The notes under the pieces were generated by a model. That model worked only from the letters and a program-made list of their open reading frames with translations. It was not told where the DNA came from and did no database searches. Position numbers and translations under genes: made by a program. Source: Anopheles merus (Eukaryota > Arthropoda > Insecta > Diptera > Culicidae). Taken from it: a stretch of 64,000 nt of DNA. The stretch is from contig NC_054083.1 of assembly GCF_017562075.2 (NCBI RefSeq), positions 40,407,255-40,471,254 on the forward strand, written 5' to 3'. This document shows positions 1-11,219 of this stretch, one piece after another (the stretch's first letter is position 1; each line of letters starts with the position of its first letter).

Positions 1-410
1 CTGTCAAACACAAACAGCTATGGAGTTTTACATCCAGCTATAGAGCGCTCGGTTGCAGCGATGTAAAAATTAAACTTAGATTTTTTCAAAAAACATCGCG
101 TGATTATTTAAGAGTTTGGAGTGATTAACATATGTTTAAAGTGCGTAAAAGTAATAAATTGAAAAAAAAATTATTAAATGTAATATACACTTTATTATTT
201 ATGCGATATGATTTGTGAAGAACATTCTGATATTTTTGGCTTTTAAGTGGATTAAATTTGTTAAAAAAAATCAATTTATGCTGTTATATATACTATCGGA
301 CAATTCTTGAAGCAAATTGTACTGATTTGACATTTGATGTGTCAAATTAAGAAACCAGCGTATCTCCGAATCTGCGTAAGTCGAGAACCGCGTAACTCGG
401 GAACAGACTG
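1..410. mobile_element. Right end of a TA-target MITE, left end outside the window
   Basis: The block ends in ...TCGGGAACAGACTG followed by TA at 411-412, the layout of a Tc1/mariner/pogo-type element with a CAG...CTG terminus. Read inwards from the end, GCGTA/TACGC cores recur at short intervals. A near-palindrome at 325-349 (TTTGACA...TGTCAAA) is shared at 23 of 25 bases with 53688-53712, inside the element at 53449-54006 that has the same terminal organisation. No matching left terminus is visible, so the element must begin before the window. No transposase reading frame is seen. Membership of a common family with 53449-54006 is visible; superfamily assignment is inference. Confidence 0.55.
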
Positions 411-412
411 TA

Positions 413-1661
413 TTTTGTTACAAATTGTCAGTTGAATTTCAAACGAAGAGCATTTGAAACCGAATAGAACTAAAAAACTTGAAAAATTAATGAATCAATC
501 AGTCCTCTTAATAACAATTTTTAAAACAAGGAGGATTTTGCAGAAAATAATGAGCAAAAGTTAGAAAAAGGCAAACAAAATCAAGATCAAAGCATCAAGT
601 TTGGAAAAGCAATCAACTAAAACCCGTTTTTCTCAGCGTTCATTACCAAATGTGTTAAATCCGCGTCGGAAACATCAAACAATTGTAAAATAAAACCTAT
701 TAGAGTTTGTTTTTTGATTGAAAGCTGCTAGAATCGTTGTAAAGTTGCTTTACTACGTGTTCAAAATATTCATGGGGCTTAGATATGTTTTTTATTCTAA
801 AATCCCGGATACACCCCGGAAAATAAATGAACAATTTTATTTGTGCACCGAGATGCATCAAAAGCAGTCCAGCAACGTTTACAGCCCTTTTATGTTTTGT
901 GCAAACCAAAATCTGCATCTGAAAGCTCGATTAAAAATGCATCAGCATCAATCTATGAACGTTGCCCAACCGGCTAACGGGAGATGCACTCTAGTGCGCG
1001 ATGCTTATGGTTTGCAAGCCTTTTCGTTTTGCAAGAAGTGCCCACTGCCGCGTTAATTATGCATCCGGAAAACTGGACCGATTTCGACATGTTTGGCAGC
1101 TCCCCTGTTTGGTGTAATGGGTGCAATTTGATTTTGTTGGAGTTCAGTGCAGCGCTTTTTCCTGCTTTGGTTCGGTTCGTAATATTATAGTTCTTTATAG
1201 TACGCTGGGAAGTGAGCATATTTTTTGTTATTTTTGTTGGCGATTCGATTAGCCGGCGGTTGTTTTTCTTGCCCCGGTTCTGCTGTCCTAGAGTGCCAGC
1301 AGCGTCGATTGCAAAATCGGTATGTACACCCGGTGCTTGGATGTTATTTGCCGCACCCAGCTGTGGCCCTTCGCGACGGGCGCGCAGTGTAAATTGCATT
1401 ACACTGGATAACCAGGTTAGGGTGGTGAAAAATGAGAAACACGGGCTCTACTGCCCACGCGGTTGGTCAGCCGAGGGGAACGAAGAATGAACCACGACTA
1501 GGGCGGGGGCATTTTATTGAATTTGATCTCGCTTTTATAATATTGCTTTGTTCCGTGCCGTGGGTTGATGGATTAGGATCCGTTTCCGCTAATCTGCTTA
1601 CAAGCGCCCGCGGGATACCGGGACGATGGAAAATATAGTTTGACGGGTGCGCATACAACAC
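413..1661. other. Non-coding stretch, no recognised gene
   Basis: AT-rich to about 900 and more balanced afterwards. Frames of up to about 140 codons occur on either strand near 970-1400, but they overlap on opposite strands and show no recognisable domain. I see no RNA gene or tandem array. Confidence 0.5.
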
Positions 1662-2067
1662 TAGAGATGGGAGCTACAAAAATGAAAAATAATCAAAAAG
1701 TAATTAGTTCATTTTCTAAAAAATAACTAGCTACAATGACTAGTTACAAGAAGTATTGAGAGAAATTAATAAAGAAGAAATAATAAATGGAGATGTTACC
1801 TAGTAAGAGTAATTAAATACTTACCTCGGATTGAAAGAAATACATAGAGAGCAAGTAACTACCAAAAATGGTTACTGGCAATATTAAGTAGTTGGAATAA
1901 CTGGTTAAAAGTAACTGGTAGTCGGATGGAAATAAATTGAAACAGTAAAAATAGCTACCAAAATGAACTAGTTACGAGCAACTAGTTACAGGCAGACTAG
2001 TTATCGCAATAGATTGTATACAATTTTCAAAGGTAACTAGTTACTTTACTTACTTACGTACTTACTT

Positions 2068-2498
2068 CACCGACAAACCGACGTGACACTTCGAACAAAA
2101 TGAGCTTCAAAAGTTGTCTCCTTATTTCAAATGAAAATACGTTAAACACTAGCGCCATCTCTATAATGATTCGCTTACTACACTGACACAGAGAAGAAAA
2201 TGCTAAATCCCCTTTTTGTTTTTCTTCGCAAATTCCAATGCGTATTGTTTTATGTACTTCTCACATCTTTTGCATTGATTTGGAAACTTATAAAATGATT
2301 TTCCTGGGTGTTTTGTCCAATAATTCTCACAAAATCTTGCCTCACACTTCCTTCGCCATTTGTATTTAGAAAAGTTGTTTACATCGGAGCAGCAATGAAC
2401 AGAGTTTACTTTGACAGAAGTGTTCGCCTCACTGGTAAATGACAGTACTTTCGTGTGGGACACTTTTGTAACCCCAGTGTCACGTCGGTTTGTCGGTG
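2068..2498 (-). mobile_element. 431-bp inverted-repeat block, probable deleted DNA transposon
   Basis: Perfect 23-bp inverted repeats lie at 2068-2090 (begins CACCGACAAACC) and 2476-2498. The interior has a minus-strand frame starting 13 bp inside the right repeat with a THAP-like segment. The block sits exactly between the TTAC tail and the body of an RTE fragment, as expected for an insertion into it. No clean target duplication is visible (left flank CTTACTT, right flank CTTACAG share only CTTA-like bases). THAP zinc fingers are the DNA-binding domains of P-element-type transposases, so a P-like derivative is the leading idea. An inverted duplication of the RTE 3' end is the alternative. 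Confidence 0.5.
2203..2463 (-). pseudogene. THAP-like zinc-finger fragment (86 codons)
   Basis: The frame contains C-X4-C (KCEARFC) followed by PGKSFYKFP and RCEKYIK. This is the order C...C...(sF..FP)...(W/Y I) seen in the first half of THAP domains, which bind DNA through a C2CH zinc site. The frame stops about 25 residues after the FP motif, before the second zinc-ligand pair (C-X2-H) that a complete THAP domain of about 80-90 residues needs. It is therefore either truncated or continues across an intron not recognisable here. It lies within the 23-bp inverted repeats. The resemblance is by eye only; a chance cysteine-rich frame is possible. Confidence 0.4.
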
Positions 2499-3220
2499 CT
2501 TACAGGAGTGTCCGAAACCGCTCACGGTCTCACGCCTTCGTCTGCCAGTCCGTTATCTCGGCCTTAATGGTGGACGCCCCCATGCCTCCATCTTGCCACC
2601 TCAGTTAGGGCCTACCACGCCTCCTCTGTCCTTGTGGACGGCCTAAAAAGACTTTACAGGCTAGGTCGTCCATTTCCATGCGTACAACAAGGCCAGCCCA
2701 CCGGAGCCTGGCGAGCTTGATACGCTGCACGACAGTGAGATCGCCGTACATCTAGTATAGCTCGTCGTTAAAGCAGCTCCTCCATTGTCCTTGCCCACAT
2801 ACGTTTGGTTTCATGAGATTTGGACAGTGTCCATGTCTCAGAGGCGGATGTGAGTACCGGTACTATGTAGGTACTATACAGTCCCAGCTTCGTCCGTCGC
2901 GACAGGTGCTTTGAGGTGAACTGATTTTTCAGGTTGTAAAATGACCTGTTTGGCAGCCAGCATCGTTGCGCCGTCATGCTATTGTCGTTGCTGACCTTTG
3001 ACCCAAGGTAGGTGAATTTTGGGTGAACTCCCCCTAGCGCAGACCAGAGGAAAGTAGCACAAGCTACCAGTTGACAATAACCTGTCACAAAGAAATGATC
3101 GACGGAAGTTATTATTATTAGTTGAAAAGGATGAGTAACTAGTCGCTCTGATTTTGTGTAACTAGGTACGTATTCATAACAGATGAGCTAGTTATTTTTA
3201 CCATCCCCATCTCTTATATA

Positions 3221-3234
3221 CACACACACACACA
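3221..3234. repeat. (CA)7 microsatellite
   Basis: Seven uninterrupted CA units beside the right edge of the candidate hAT-like element, flanked by TATATA on the left and TATAT on the right. Confidence 0.9.
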
Positions 3235-3411
3235 TATATTCAGAGCAGGTTAGTTGCTCTACCTGTGTGCCGCGTGTTGACCGATGGACTTACTGCCGGG
3301 GAAATGAATCTGGATGAGTTGGCTCGTAATGCTTTGCGCAAATGAATGCGCTGGACGGGAGAAGGATTAAACGTGTGGCCCATTACATTGTTGCAGGTAA
3401 AGGCAAACAAA

Positions 3412-3596
<185 letters not shown>

Positions 3597-4752
3597 AAAG
3601 CAGCGTTTAAATAAAACGAAATTTAATATAAAACCGTTCAATTAATTGATCGTAAATGGGCGATAATGGGCAATTAAATAAATTTATCTCGTTTTCCCTA
3701 GGCTCGCAAAACAGTGCGATTCGCGGGGAGCTGGAGCTTGATTGACTTTTAATAAAGTGATTTATTTTCATTAAAGTCATGCCACACCGGACCGGGGCCG
3801 TTAGTGTGCGAGGGGGTTAATTTATTTAAAGCATTCACTACATTCACCTCCCTGCACATTGGAATTGATTTATGCACGGGATAAATGAGGTCTTTTTATA
3901 ACTTTCGCTTCTGTTTTGAAACTTACGAGAGAGAAAGACAAAAGTACGCCCTGTATACATCAGGATTTAAACAATTGATCGATTATGTTGTCAGATTGTA
4001 CCGAAGCGTACGCTGACTTTTTTTTAACCCCTGGGAATGTTGGGATTGACTTTTATTGTTGCTCTATATTAGCACATAAATTTTAACCGATTCCATCCCC
4101 TCCCGGGGGGTAGATGTATGGCAGTTTTTGAGGTTTCCGTGCTTTTTTTTTTATCTTTCTCTCGTGGTCATGCGTTTATGATGAATTCTTTCGATTGTTC
4201 CAGAGCACAATGGAGCTTGAAGCGAAGCGATCGTGGCAATATCTGAAATGCCAATCCCTCATGACCTCTTGTCCACCATGTAGGAGGCGGTGGTAGTAGT
4301 AGTAGTAATGAGGTCGATTCAATAAATTTAAATTCTCTCTAGCTCACAGTGCGGGGCGTCGCATCACCATCCGTCCTTAGTTCCAGCCACTGCATTGCGG
4401 GAACATAGAGAGAGAAAACTGATCAAACCGCAGAAGTAAAAGGGGAAATAAAAGGGAAGCAAAGCACGGCAAAAAAAAAAACACGACCCGAACAGCGACA
4501 AGTAAAAAGTAATATTTGTCCCGTAAAAAACAATTTACGACATAACTTTCCTGTTATACCGCTTTCGTTGCTGGCGCTCCCGAACCTTTCCCTCCCCTCG
4601 AAGGGCGTTAGGACGAAGAAAAAAAGGGTTTTCTCTCTCTCTGTGTGTGCGCGGGGTTAATGCCGTCGAACGAGATGTTCCACACTCACACTCACTCTGT
4701 GGCATAACTTTGCACCCTTACCCGTACGGGTCTGTCCCCACCGTGTGCCTTT

Positions 4753-4773
4753 TGTGTGTGTGTGTGTGTGTGT
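4753..4773. repeat. (TG)n microsatellite
   Basis: About ten uninterrupted TG units. Confidence 0.9.
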
Positions 4774-6154
4774 CCATGTGGTCCGGCGGTTGACAAACAT
4801 TATCGGTGAGGGCGGAGAAGCAAAACTGCGTTGGCCATAAACACAAGTCAACCGGACGAAATGGTTGGTGCCACATTGGGTTGGTGATTGGACCGGGAGC
4901 ATCAGCCACAAGCACAGCGGGTATGGTTGCATGCATCAGCTCCTGCCGGGATGTAGCCACGACAAACTTTGAAAGTGAAAAGAAGAAGTCTTGCGGACAT
5001 TCACTTTTTCTTCTTCTTGGTTTTCATAACGCTCAGTTCAAACCGTGCTCTCGAGTGCGATGTTTTAGCGATGTTGTTCGCTATTATGTGTGCCGGTTGC
5101 GTTCATGCGTTCAAGCGGGAAAGATACGGGCGGAACCGGAAGCGAAACCTTAATCGCAATCGACCAGAGCGTGTTTGTGTGTGTGTGTGTATGTGGTCAA
5201 GACTTTACGGCACGGTACGGTGGCAAAACTTTTCATCCCCGAAACCTCCAAAAGAAAGCTGCCGGTGCGCAGGATGAAGCACCGGGACAGGGAAGAACCA
5301 TGTGTTGCTGCACCGAAGCGGGAGGTAATTTTAATATTGGCCTTTTCCGGGAAAGTGGCACGATTGGCTACGGTCCAGCCGGGCGCCAGGAAGTGAAGTT
5401 TAGTGCGGACAGAAGTTTCCTGTTTTGCTCTGGCTCGCTGGCTGGCTGGTGGGGAATCGCGATTGAAACAAACAGGCGGAAGCAACTACTATTATTTCAC
5501 AAAACTAGCCTCGATTGCAGCCCGGTGCTGTGAGGGCCAAACTTTTGTGAGGACAATGTTGTGCCCGCCAGCTTGTTAACTGCTGGCTCGTTAACCTATC
5601 GGCACTTTTCCCAACTGCTTTGCCAGCGGTCAAACCCGGGGGAAACCCCCCGGCCGGAGATTGTGATCCACATTAAAGCTAATCAGTGTAGCCCGCCGCT
5701 GTTGCTCTAAATATGCAAATTATACTCTTTCAAGCAGGACTCTGTGGGTTCAATAGGTTCACCAGGTCTCGGGATTTTCCGGGTGGAAATTGTCTCTGGC
5801 AGCCGGGTGGGGTTTGAAATTCGCTCACCCGCAGCTAACACAGCGAAATGATTTTATGCACGATTTAGTGTCGATTAAAATTCCAGCTTAGCTCATTAAG
5901 CGTTGCCGTATGTTGCGCTGTGCGCAGTTGGCCCTGTTGGTGCATTTGCCGGCAGCAAATAATCTATTCATTGCTGCGTAATGCTGATCGGTTTGCACCC
6001 CTTTCAAAGGGCCGGTGGGGAGCGGGAGATTTTGTTTGACCGAGCGCACTGATGCGACAAAATGGCCGAGTGCCTCTTTTACAGGGAAATGGGCAAATTG
6101 AAATCATCGTGCTTCACCAAACGGTAGAGTGAATGCATGTCTATGGCTGCACGT

Positions 6155-6160
<6 letters not shown>

Positions 6161-6185
<25 letters not shown>
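6161..6185. repeat. (TG)12 microsatellite
   Basis: Uninterrupted TG run in a non-coding stretch. Confidence 0.9.
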
Positions 6186-6540
6186 AAGAATAGATGAAAG
6201 TTAATTAAGCTTATGCCATTTGGAAACGATTAATGATGCATACACTAACACACCGGAGCTTGTTTATTCAACACTTTGTGGCACTGTTTGCGTGAACGAT
6301 TAATTCAGTATTTTCAATTTATGAGTGTTTAGGTGTTCACATGGAGTTTACTATTAATTTGTGTACCACTGCATGATAGTATTTGATGTAGGTATGGATC
6401 TCTGTGAGCCGTAATTACCTTCACAGTAATGCTGAACTTTACAGGTTTTCTAAACTTTAATGAATCAAGCAATATAACACGACACCCAGTGTATATGCGT
6501 CCGTTAGTTTTGCAGTTGTTCGTGTTCGTGTCGCCTCAAA

Positions 6541-6705
6541 AATTTTGGTCGCAAATATCTTGGTCGCAAAAATCTTGTTTGCAAATTCTTGTTCGCCAAC
6601 ATCTTGGTCGCAAAAGTCTTGTGGGCAAAAACTTTGGTCGCAAACATCTTGGTTGCAAACATCTTGTTCGCAAATATCTTGGTCGCAAAAATCCTGGTCG
6701 CAACT
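6541..6705. repeat. 15-bp minisatellite array A (11 units)
   Basis: Eleven head-to-tail units of exactly 15 bp with consensus ATCTTGGTCGCAAAA. Variants include GTCTTGTGGGCAAAA (6616-6630) and ATCCTGGTCGCAACT (6691-6705). Because 15 is a multiple of three, the minus strand stays open and reads as pentapeptide repeats, but there is no sign that this is translated. A sister array with the same variants lies at 7347-7481. Confidence 0.95.
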
Positions 6706-6806
6706 CATGTGGTTTAAACGGGTGATCTAATATTAATTTAAGCGTGTAAGTTTACAGGAAAGCATATCTATACATGTAAAACGACAAAAGACGAAGAAAG
6801 CACGGT

Positions 6807-7340
6807 TTATGTGGTCCTTAATTCAGATAGACGTAAACGCTCGCTGAATGTAGCCTGAGTTATATGAAAGTCTAACAAATCAGCGGATAATTTAAACCTT
6901 CTAGACATGGTAGCTATAGGGTTATTTTCTCCGTAACGCGTATTGCCTCGATCAAGTGAGAGAAATACACGATGCCGGGCTGCTACTCTGGGTACGTGGA
7001 AATTGATTTGCTCTAGGATACGCGGTGCGTCTATCGTTCGGTTCAGAACTCCTGCTACGAACAGAGCCTGAGCATTTTTCCTGCGGTTGCTTAACGTCTC
7101 AAGACCTAGTAGTAGACAACGCGATTCATAGGGTGGCAACCGAGAGCGGTCATTCCAGGGTCATACATCCGAAGAGCGTAAAGAGATAGCTTTCTTTGGA
7201 CTGATTCTATCCTCGCTATCCACATGTGCGTGTAAGGACACCAGACAGTAGACGCGTATGCTAAAATAGATCTAACCTGACTAGCATAAAGGGCGGTAAT
7301 GGCAGTTGGGTCACTAAAATCTCTTGTCATCTTAAATATA
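6807..7340 (-). mobile_element. CR1/Jockey-type non-LTR retrotransposon remnant (RT C-terminal end)
   Basis: The minus strand encodes the region after the reverse transcriptase core of a CR1/Jockey-group ORF2. The first part has VRSILAYASTVWCPY, RIESVQRK and YALR. After a frameshift near 7150-7170 it continues with PPYESRCLLLGLETLSNRR, LFVAGVL, and DAPRILEQINFHVPR. These motifs occur in this order in insect CR1/Jockey elements, where the polymerase extends a host-primed cDNA at a nick. The catalytic palm and the endonuclease are absent, so this is a dead, 5'-truncated copy. It is fused in frame upstream with the 15-bp repeat array at 7347-7481, and a matching array lies downstream at 6541-6705. 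No target duplication was found. Confidence 0.8.
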
Positions 7341-7346
7341 AATAAA

Positions 7347-7481
7347 TGATTTGTTACAAAAGTCTTGCTCGCAAACATCTTGTTCGCAAAAGTCTTGTGG
7401 GCAAAAACCTTGGTCGCAAATATCTTGGTCGCAAAAATCCTATACGCAAAATTCTTGGTCGCAAACATCTTGGTTACAAAA
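7347..7481. repeat. 15-bp minisatellite array B (about 9 units)
   Basis: The 15-bp unit and sub-variants match array A: GTCTTGTGGGCAAAA occurs again at 7392-7406, followed by an ACCTTGGTCGCAAAT-type unit as in A. Shared variant order implies that the two arrays descend from one array, now separated by about 640 bp holding the RT remnant. Confidence 0.92.
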
Positions 7482-7509
7482 TTTGGTAAAACATGCTTCA
7501 TTGTCTTAT

Positions 7510-7597
7510 TATTTTCCCATAACAGGATAGTCAGTCCAATGTGTGTGAGAACGTCCTCCTTCGGGGCTTGAACCCGTAACGGGCATGTAGTAAAGTC
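7510..7597 (-). mobile_element. Partial tRNA-like SINE, copy 1 of 4
   Basis: On the minus strand the sequence starts GACTTTACTACATGCCCG and carries GGTTCAAGCCC (7564-7574), a match to the RNA polymerase III B-box consensus. It then has GGACTGACTATCCTG. These line up with the 5' half of the copies at 49450-49640 and 54031-54172. The 3' half is missing. Confidence 0.65.
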
Positions 7598-7599
7598 GT

Positions 7600-10321
7600 G
7601 TGAGTTGATGAGAGTTGACTTCTTGGAAAGAAAGTCACCATGCTTGCTAATTATTTGGCACACATAATATTTTGATCTGTGATATTACCACTAAAGGTAT
7701 CTTGCTCCACTCAATGATTTAATTTCAAATTTTAATTGAAAACACAGCAAAAGGGGTTTCTTGTAGCATCACATTACTCTTCCTCCGCCTATCTGTCATA
7801 TGTAGCTTTGCATATTTTAATTTCACTTCGTGTGCTGCCCTAGGGGTACGCCATGGAGCACACACACACACACACCCGATTCCCGATGGGTGAGCTTAAT
7901 TGACTTTTAGGAAAAAAGTATCTCCACCCCCCTGTCACATTGCATGTAAGCGAGAAGCTGATTTCTAAGCCCTCGCGTTTGTTTGCGCAACCCGGCAAAG
8001 CTTGCGCGTACCGAGTACCGCGGGGCGACTGGACTCGCGTTTTCTCATTACGTACTTCCGTGTCCAGTGCCAAACACTGCCGCCAGAGCGTTGGGAATGC
8101 TGGAGCTAACCTTTTCTTTTTTTTTTGGTACTGTTGTTGTCTACATTCGGTTTTCGCTCTTTGCAATGCTCACCATTTTCGGAGCCCAACGTGTGCAAAG
8201 CCACGTATGACCCCTTCGGCGAAACTGCACGGGCTGGTACAAACTGTTGACAGTGATTTATTGCTAATGAAGTTTGGAGTGCAAGCGGGACCAGTGCAGC
8301 CATCGGTGCAGCATCCCGCTAACGCTCCCCCCCCCCCCCCCCCCGGAATCGCTTCCAGGCGAAGCTTTGAGTGTGCAGAACTCGCACTGAGCTAGGTCCG
8401 GATGGGCCCACTGGAGGGCTGACCGAATGGTAACAGTTTCACTCCCGCTTTGGCTTAGTCCTACAGTGTAAGGTGGCTGTGGTGGATTTTCCTGTGGCAC
8501 TGAGCCCATTTTAAAATTTCGCTCAGGTACAACAGGCTGCACCTCGTCACCTAGCTAGGGTTGGGGCCTTTGGGTGTCTTGCAACGGCCCAGTCTCGGCT
8601 GTACCTTGGCAGCTCATCCGGCCATTACAGCAAAGTGTTTCCGTTTCGAGCCGGTCCGGCGGAGCACTGTGGCGCACCGTGGCACTCCGCTGTGTCGTTT
8701 CCAGCGTTGGCTGAGCAGTGAACGGAAAGATGGGCTGAAGAGCAGGAGAGCGACTGAACAAATTACACCCGAAAGGGGTTGAAATGAATGCACAGCACAG
8801 CGAGCCTCGCGCCAGTAATCGCGATCTCGTAATGGTCGTTTCGTGAAGTGTGTCCCCAAGCGAAATGTCACCTAGCCGTGCAGGCTGAAGGGCAGACCTG
8901 GTGGGTGTCTTTTTACAGTCACTGCAAGATGTCATGTTGAGAGTCCGAACAGAACGGCCTCTCGTGTTTGAGCGTGTACACCTACACACGGAATGAATGT
9001 GCTGAATGAAAGCGTTTGGCAATTCAGCGATTGAAACAACGTGCAGGGAGATAGTGCGGGCGGGGCTGCTTCCATCCAGCCCCAGCTACAATCCCCCTTC
9101 CCGAGCATCCGGTACCACCCGCGCGGGAACCACCTAAACCAGCCGCCTGTCGACACACGCGTTTGCAAATTGAATTCCGCGTACCGAATGCGTAATTGGT
9201 AACAAAGGCCGAAACCGGTGGCGCTATTCGTTTTGTTTGGACCGAACCGTTTTGCAAATTAGACGGCGGCTAGAATTTCCTTTCCTTTTTTTTTGTTTGT
9301 TATACTGTGTGTATTTGATTTTCGCTGCAAATAACGGAGCATAACGAGCGTTCACCGTCGTTGGGCGCACATTGCGCGAAACGGAATCTTGAGCTCCCTG
9401 CTTCGCCTCTTTCCCTTCGCAGTTCGCCTGTTCGAAAGGTTATATTTGTAATGATTTGCTACAATTTGCACGCACAATAAACATAGCTATTGAAATTCGC
9501 ACCGAGCCGAGCACTGTTTGACTATTTCGCGAAAGGGCAGGGTGTAAATAAATCGATGATGCGCCTTGTAACCGTAACCGTTACTATACCGTGTAGGCAA
9601 TGAAATTCTACACCATCGTAGTAGGCAGTCTCGCAGCCGACCCAGCATATCAGCAACATGTGTAGTTGCGCCGCTAAATTGAGCTGTTTGTAGCGCAGCT
9701 ACTTTGTATCCGCCGTACCCCCGGCCCGATGCCGATTAGTAGTGGTACACCCCGCTGCACATGAAATCAAAACTAATGTGCCACATGATTGGAAATTCAA
9801 CCAGCGGGGTTTTTCGCCGCCACCCCCATCCACCATCTCGCACCTTCCTCCCAGTCAGTAGCTTAATGGTATCGTTTGCTCAACCCGTCCGGTGTAACAA
9901 AATACTGGTGCGTTTAGGATTCGCGAATCGTTTACACGGTGGTATTACATGCACGATTAAGGTTGTGAAGAGGGGTGAGATCGGAGGGGGGGGGGAATTG
10001 GGAACAAGGGATGGCCAGGGGATTTGGAGGCTAATTGGTGCTTTGCTCGGTGCACCGTTGAATGGAACCGAAATTACATCATTTTGTATTGAATTTAATC
10101 AATAAGTTGAGAATTACGCGGGTTTCCAAATTGAACGAGCAGCTCTCTCGTGGGAGGTACGTAGCGTTGGAGGAATGATTTGATTTCTTGTGGGTTTGTT
10201 TATGCGTTTGATTGGGTTACAAATAGGGTCAGCTTCACTAGTGAATTTTGCTTTATTACTTGAATCTTAATTGTATTTAGCAGCAGAACGCCTACAGATG
10301 AAGCATCTTGCGTTCTGTATA
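7600..10321. other. Non-coding stretch
   Basis: No recognised gene. It contains a short CA tract at 7859-7875, an 18-base C run at 8327-8344, a G run near 9987-9996 and T runs. Frames of 90-155 codons on both strands at 7.9-9.3 kb overlap one another and lack recognisable motifs. Confidence 0.6.
8327..8344. repeat. Poly-C run, 18 bases
   Basis: Uninterrupted C homopolymer. Length is likely to vary between individuals or to be an assembly estimate. Confidence 0.9.
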
Positions 10322-10867
10322 ACTTCCAGTATTGGTATGAGTTTAGGACCAGGTTCAAGACCGATATAAGTTTGACATCCAGCATCAATATGGGGTCTGG
10401 ATATGTTCCAGTACCTGTATGAGCTCAGAATCAGTTCCAGGGCCGTTATGGACAATGTATAAAATCCGGGATCAGGCTTAAGTTTTGGATTCAGGCTTGT
10501 TTTCAGGATCGATAAAGCTTCGGAAGCATTTCCAGGACCGGTATGGGTTTAGGAACATTTTGAGCATCAGCCATGTCAGAATTAGTCAGATGAGTCAGAA
10601 TTAGTTCCAGCCACATTACTTTCAGTTCCATTACTGGCATAGGTTCAGGATTAGTTCCATTATCGATGTAGTGTCAGCATACGTTCCAACATCTGTATAA
10701 GATTAGGATAAGTTCCAGGACCCGTATGGGTTCTATATAAATTCCAGAACCAATATTATATCTGGATCATTAAGAGAAGTTGTATGGGTTCGGGATCAGT
10801 TACAGGATCGATATGGTTTCACGATCAATCACAGGATCGATATAGGTTCGGGTGCAGTTTCATTGCC
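10322..10867. repeat. Degenerate 29-bp tandem array
   Basis: Roughly fifteen diverged units around the consensus GTTCCAGGACCGGTATGGG + TTTAGGATCA. The clearest consecutive 29-bp units lie at about 10620-10710 and 10798-10855. Some units are shortened, lengthened or fused. The 29-bp period is not a multiple of three, so it is not a coding repeat. The consensus resembles the GTTCCGGAATCGG repeats inside the hAT element at 62935-63729, suggesting but not proving common origin. Confidence 0.8.
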
Positions 10868-11193
10868 GGCTGATTGTGAAAATTTTGAAAAGCGATATCT
10901 CAAAACCCTCATTATAAGAGCTCTGCGGATCTTTTGAGCTATTTGGAAGTGTTTTCCTAATTTTGAATTGTTAGGAAAATCTGCAGGACTAAACACTATG
11001 CTTAATTTTCATAAACCCTTCCTGCCTTTTACAACGTCCTATTTCTGTACAATGTGGACTGATACATCCTCCTTTAAAGATCTGCTGCCGGCGCTGCTCT
11101 GGGCACACCGCATACGCAACCGCTCTAATAATGCTCCCTGATTTAAAGTGAAAGTGTGTGGCAAGTTAATTTAATTACATCGCATCCGCATAT

Positions 11194-11219
11194 TGCTGTT
11201 GCTGCTGCTGTTGCTGCTG
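11194..11219. repeat. (TGC)n microsatellite
   Basis: Interrupted TGC/TGT trinucleotide run. Confidence 0.85.

Larger units (their letters stand above)
2045..3018 (-). mobile_element. Degraded RTE-like non-LTR retrotransposon fragment, interrupted
   Basis: From about 2500 to 3018 the sequence closely follows the 60.9-61.7 kb copy: same order, same strand, and readable on the minus strand as the end of a reverse transcriptase ORF (motifs FTYLGSKVSND, LSRRTKLGLYSTYIVPVL, ETWTLSKS). Relative to that copy it lacks about 50 bp near 2790-2815 and about 11 bp near 2972, so it cannot be functional. The stretch 2045-2067 (repeated TTAC) matches the simple-sequence 3' tail of the other copy, but the two parts are separated by the inverted-repeat block 2068-2498. 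Homology stops near 3018. Its position inside ACTAGTTAC repeats suggests it landed in the hAT-like element. Confidence 0.7.
1662..3216. mobile_element. Candidate hAT-like non-autonomous element hosting nested insertions
   Basis: The left edge reads TAGAGATGGGAGCTAC (1662) and the right edge, on the opposite strand, reads TAAGAGATGGGG (3216), giving an imperfect inverted pair around AGAGATGGG. Just inside, the motif ACTAGTTAC recurs at 1739, 1967, 1981, 1996 (partial) and 2033-2044 (a perfect 12-bp palindrome). It returns in inverse orientation (GTAACTAGT) at 3135-3143 and in degraded form near 3157 and 3187. Repeated subterminal motifs are typical of hAT transposons. The flanking 8-mers (1654-1661 and 3217-3224) are only similar, and the right one runs into a CA microsatellite, so the target duplication is not proven. 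The interior is occupied by the RTE fragment and the THAP-like block. Confidence 0.4.

Noticed and set aside
6541..6705. CRISPR array
   Set aside because: The repeats are contiguous 15-bp units without spacers, in a eukaryotic genome.
6457..6708. Cys-Asp-Gln pentapeptide-repeat protein
   Set aside because: An in-frame reading of a 15-bp minisatellite; no start context, and the sister array is fused to a dead retrotransposon.
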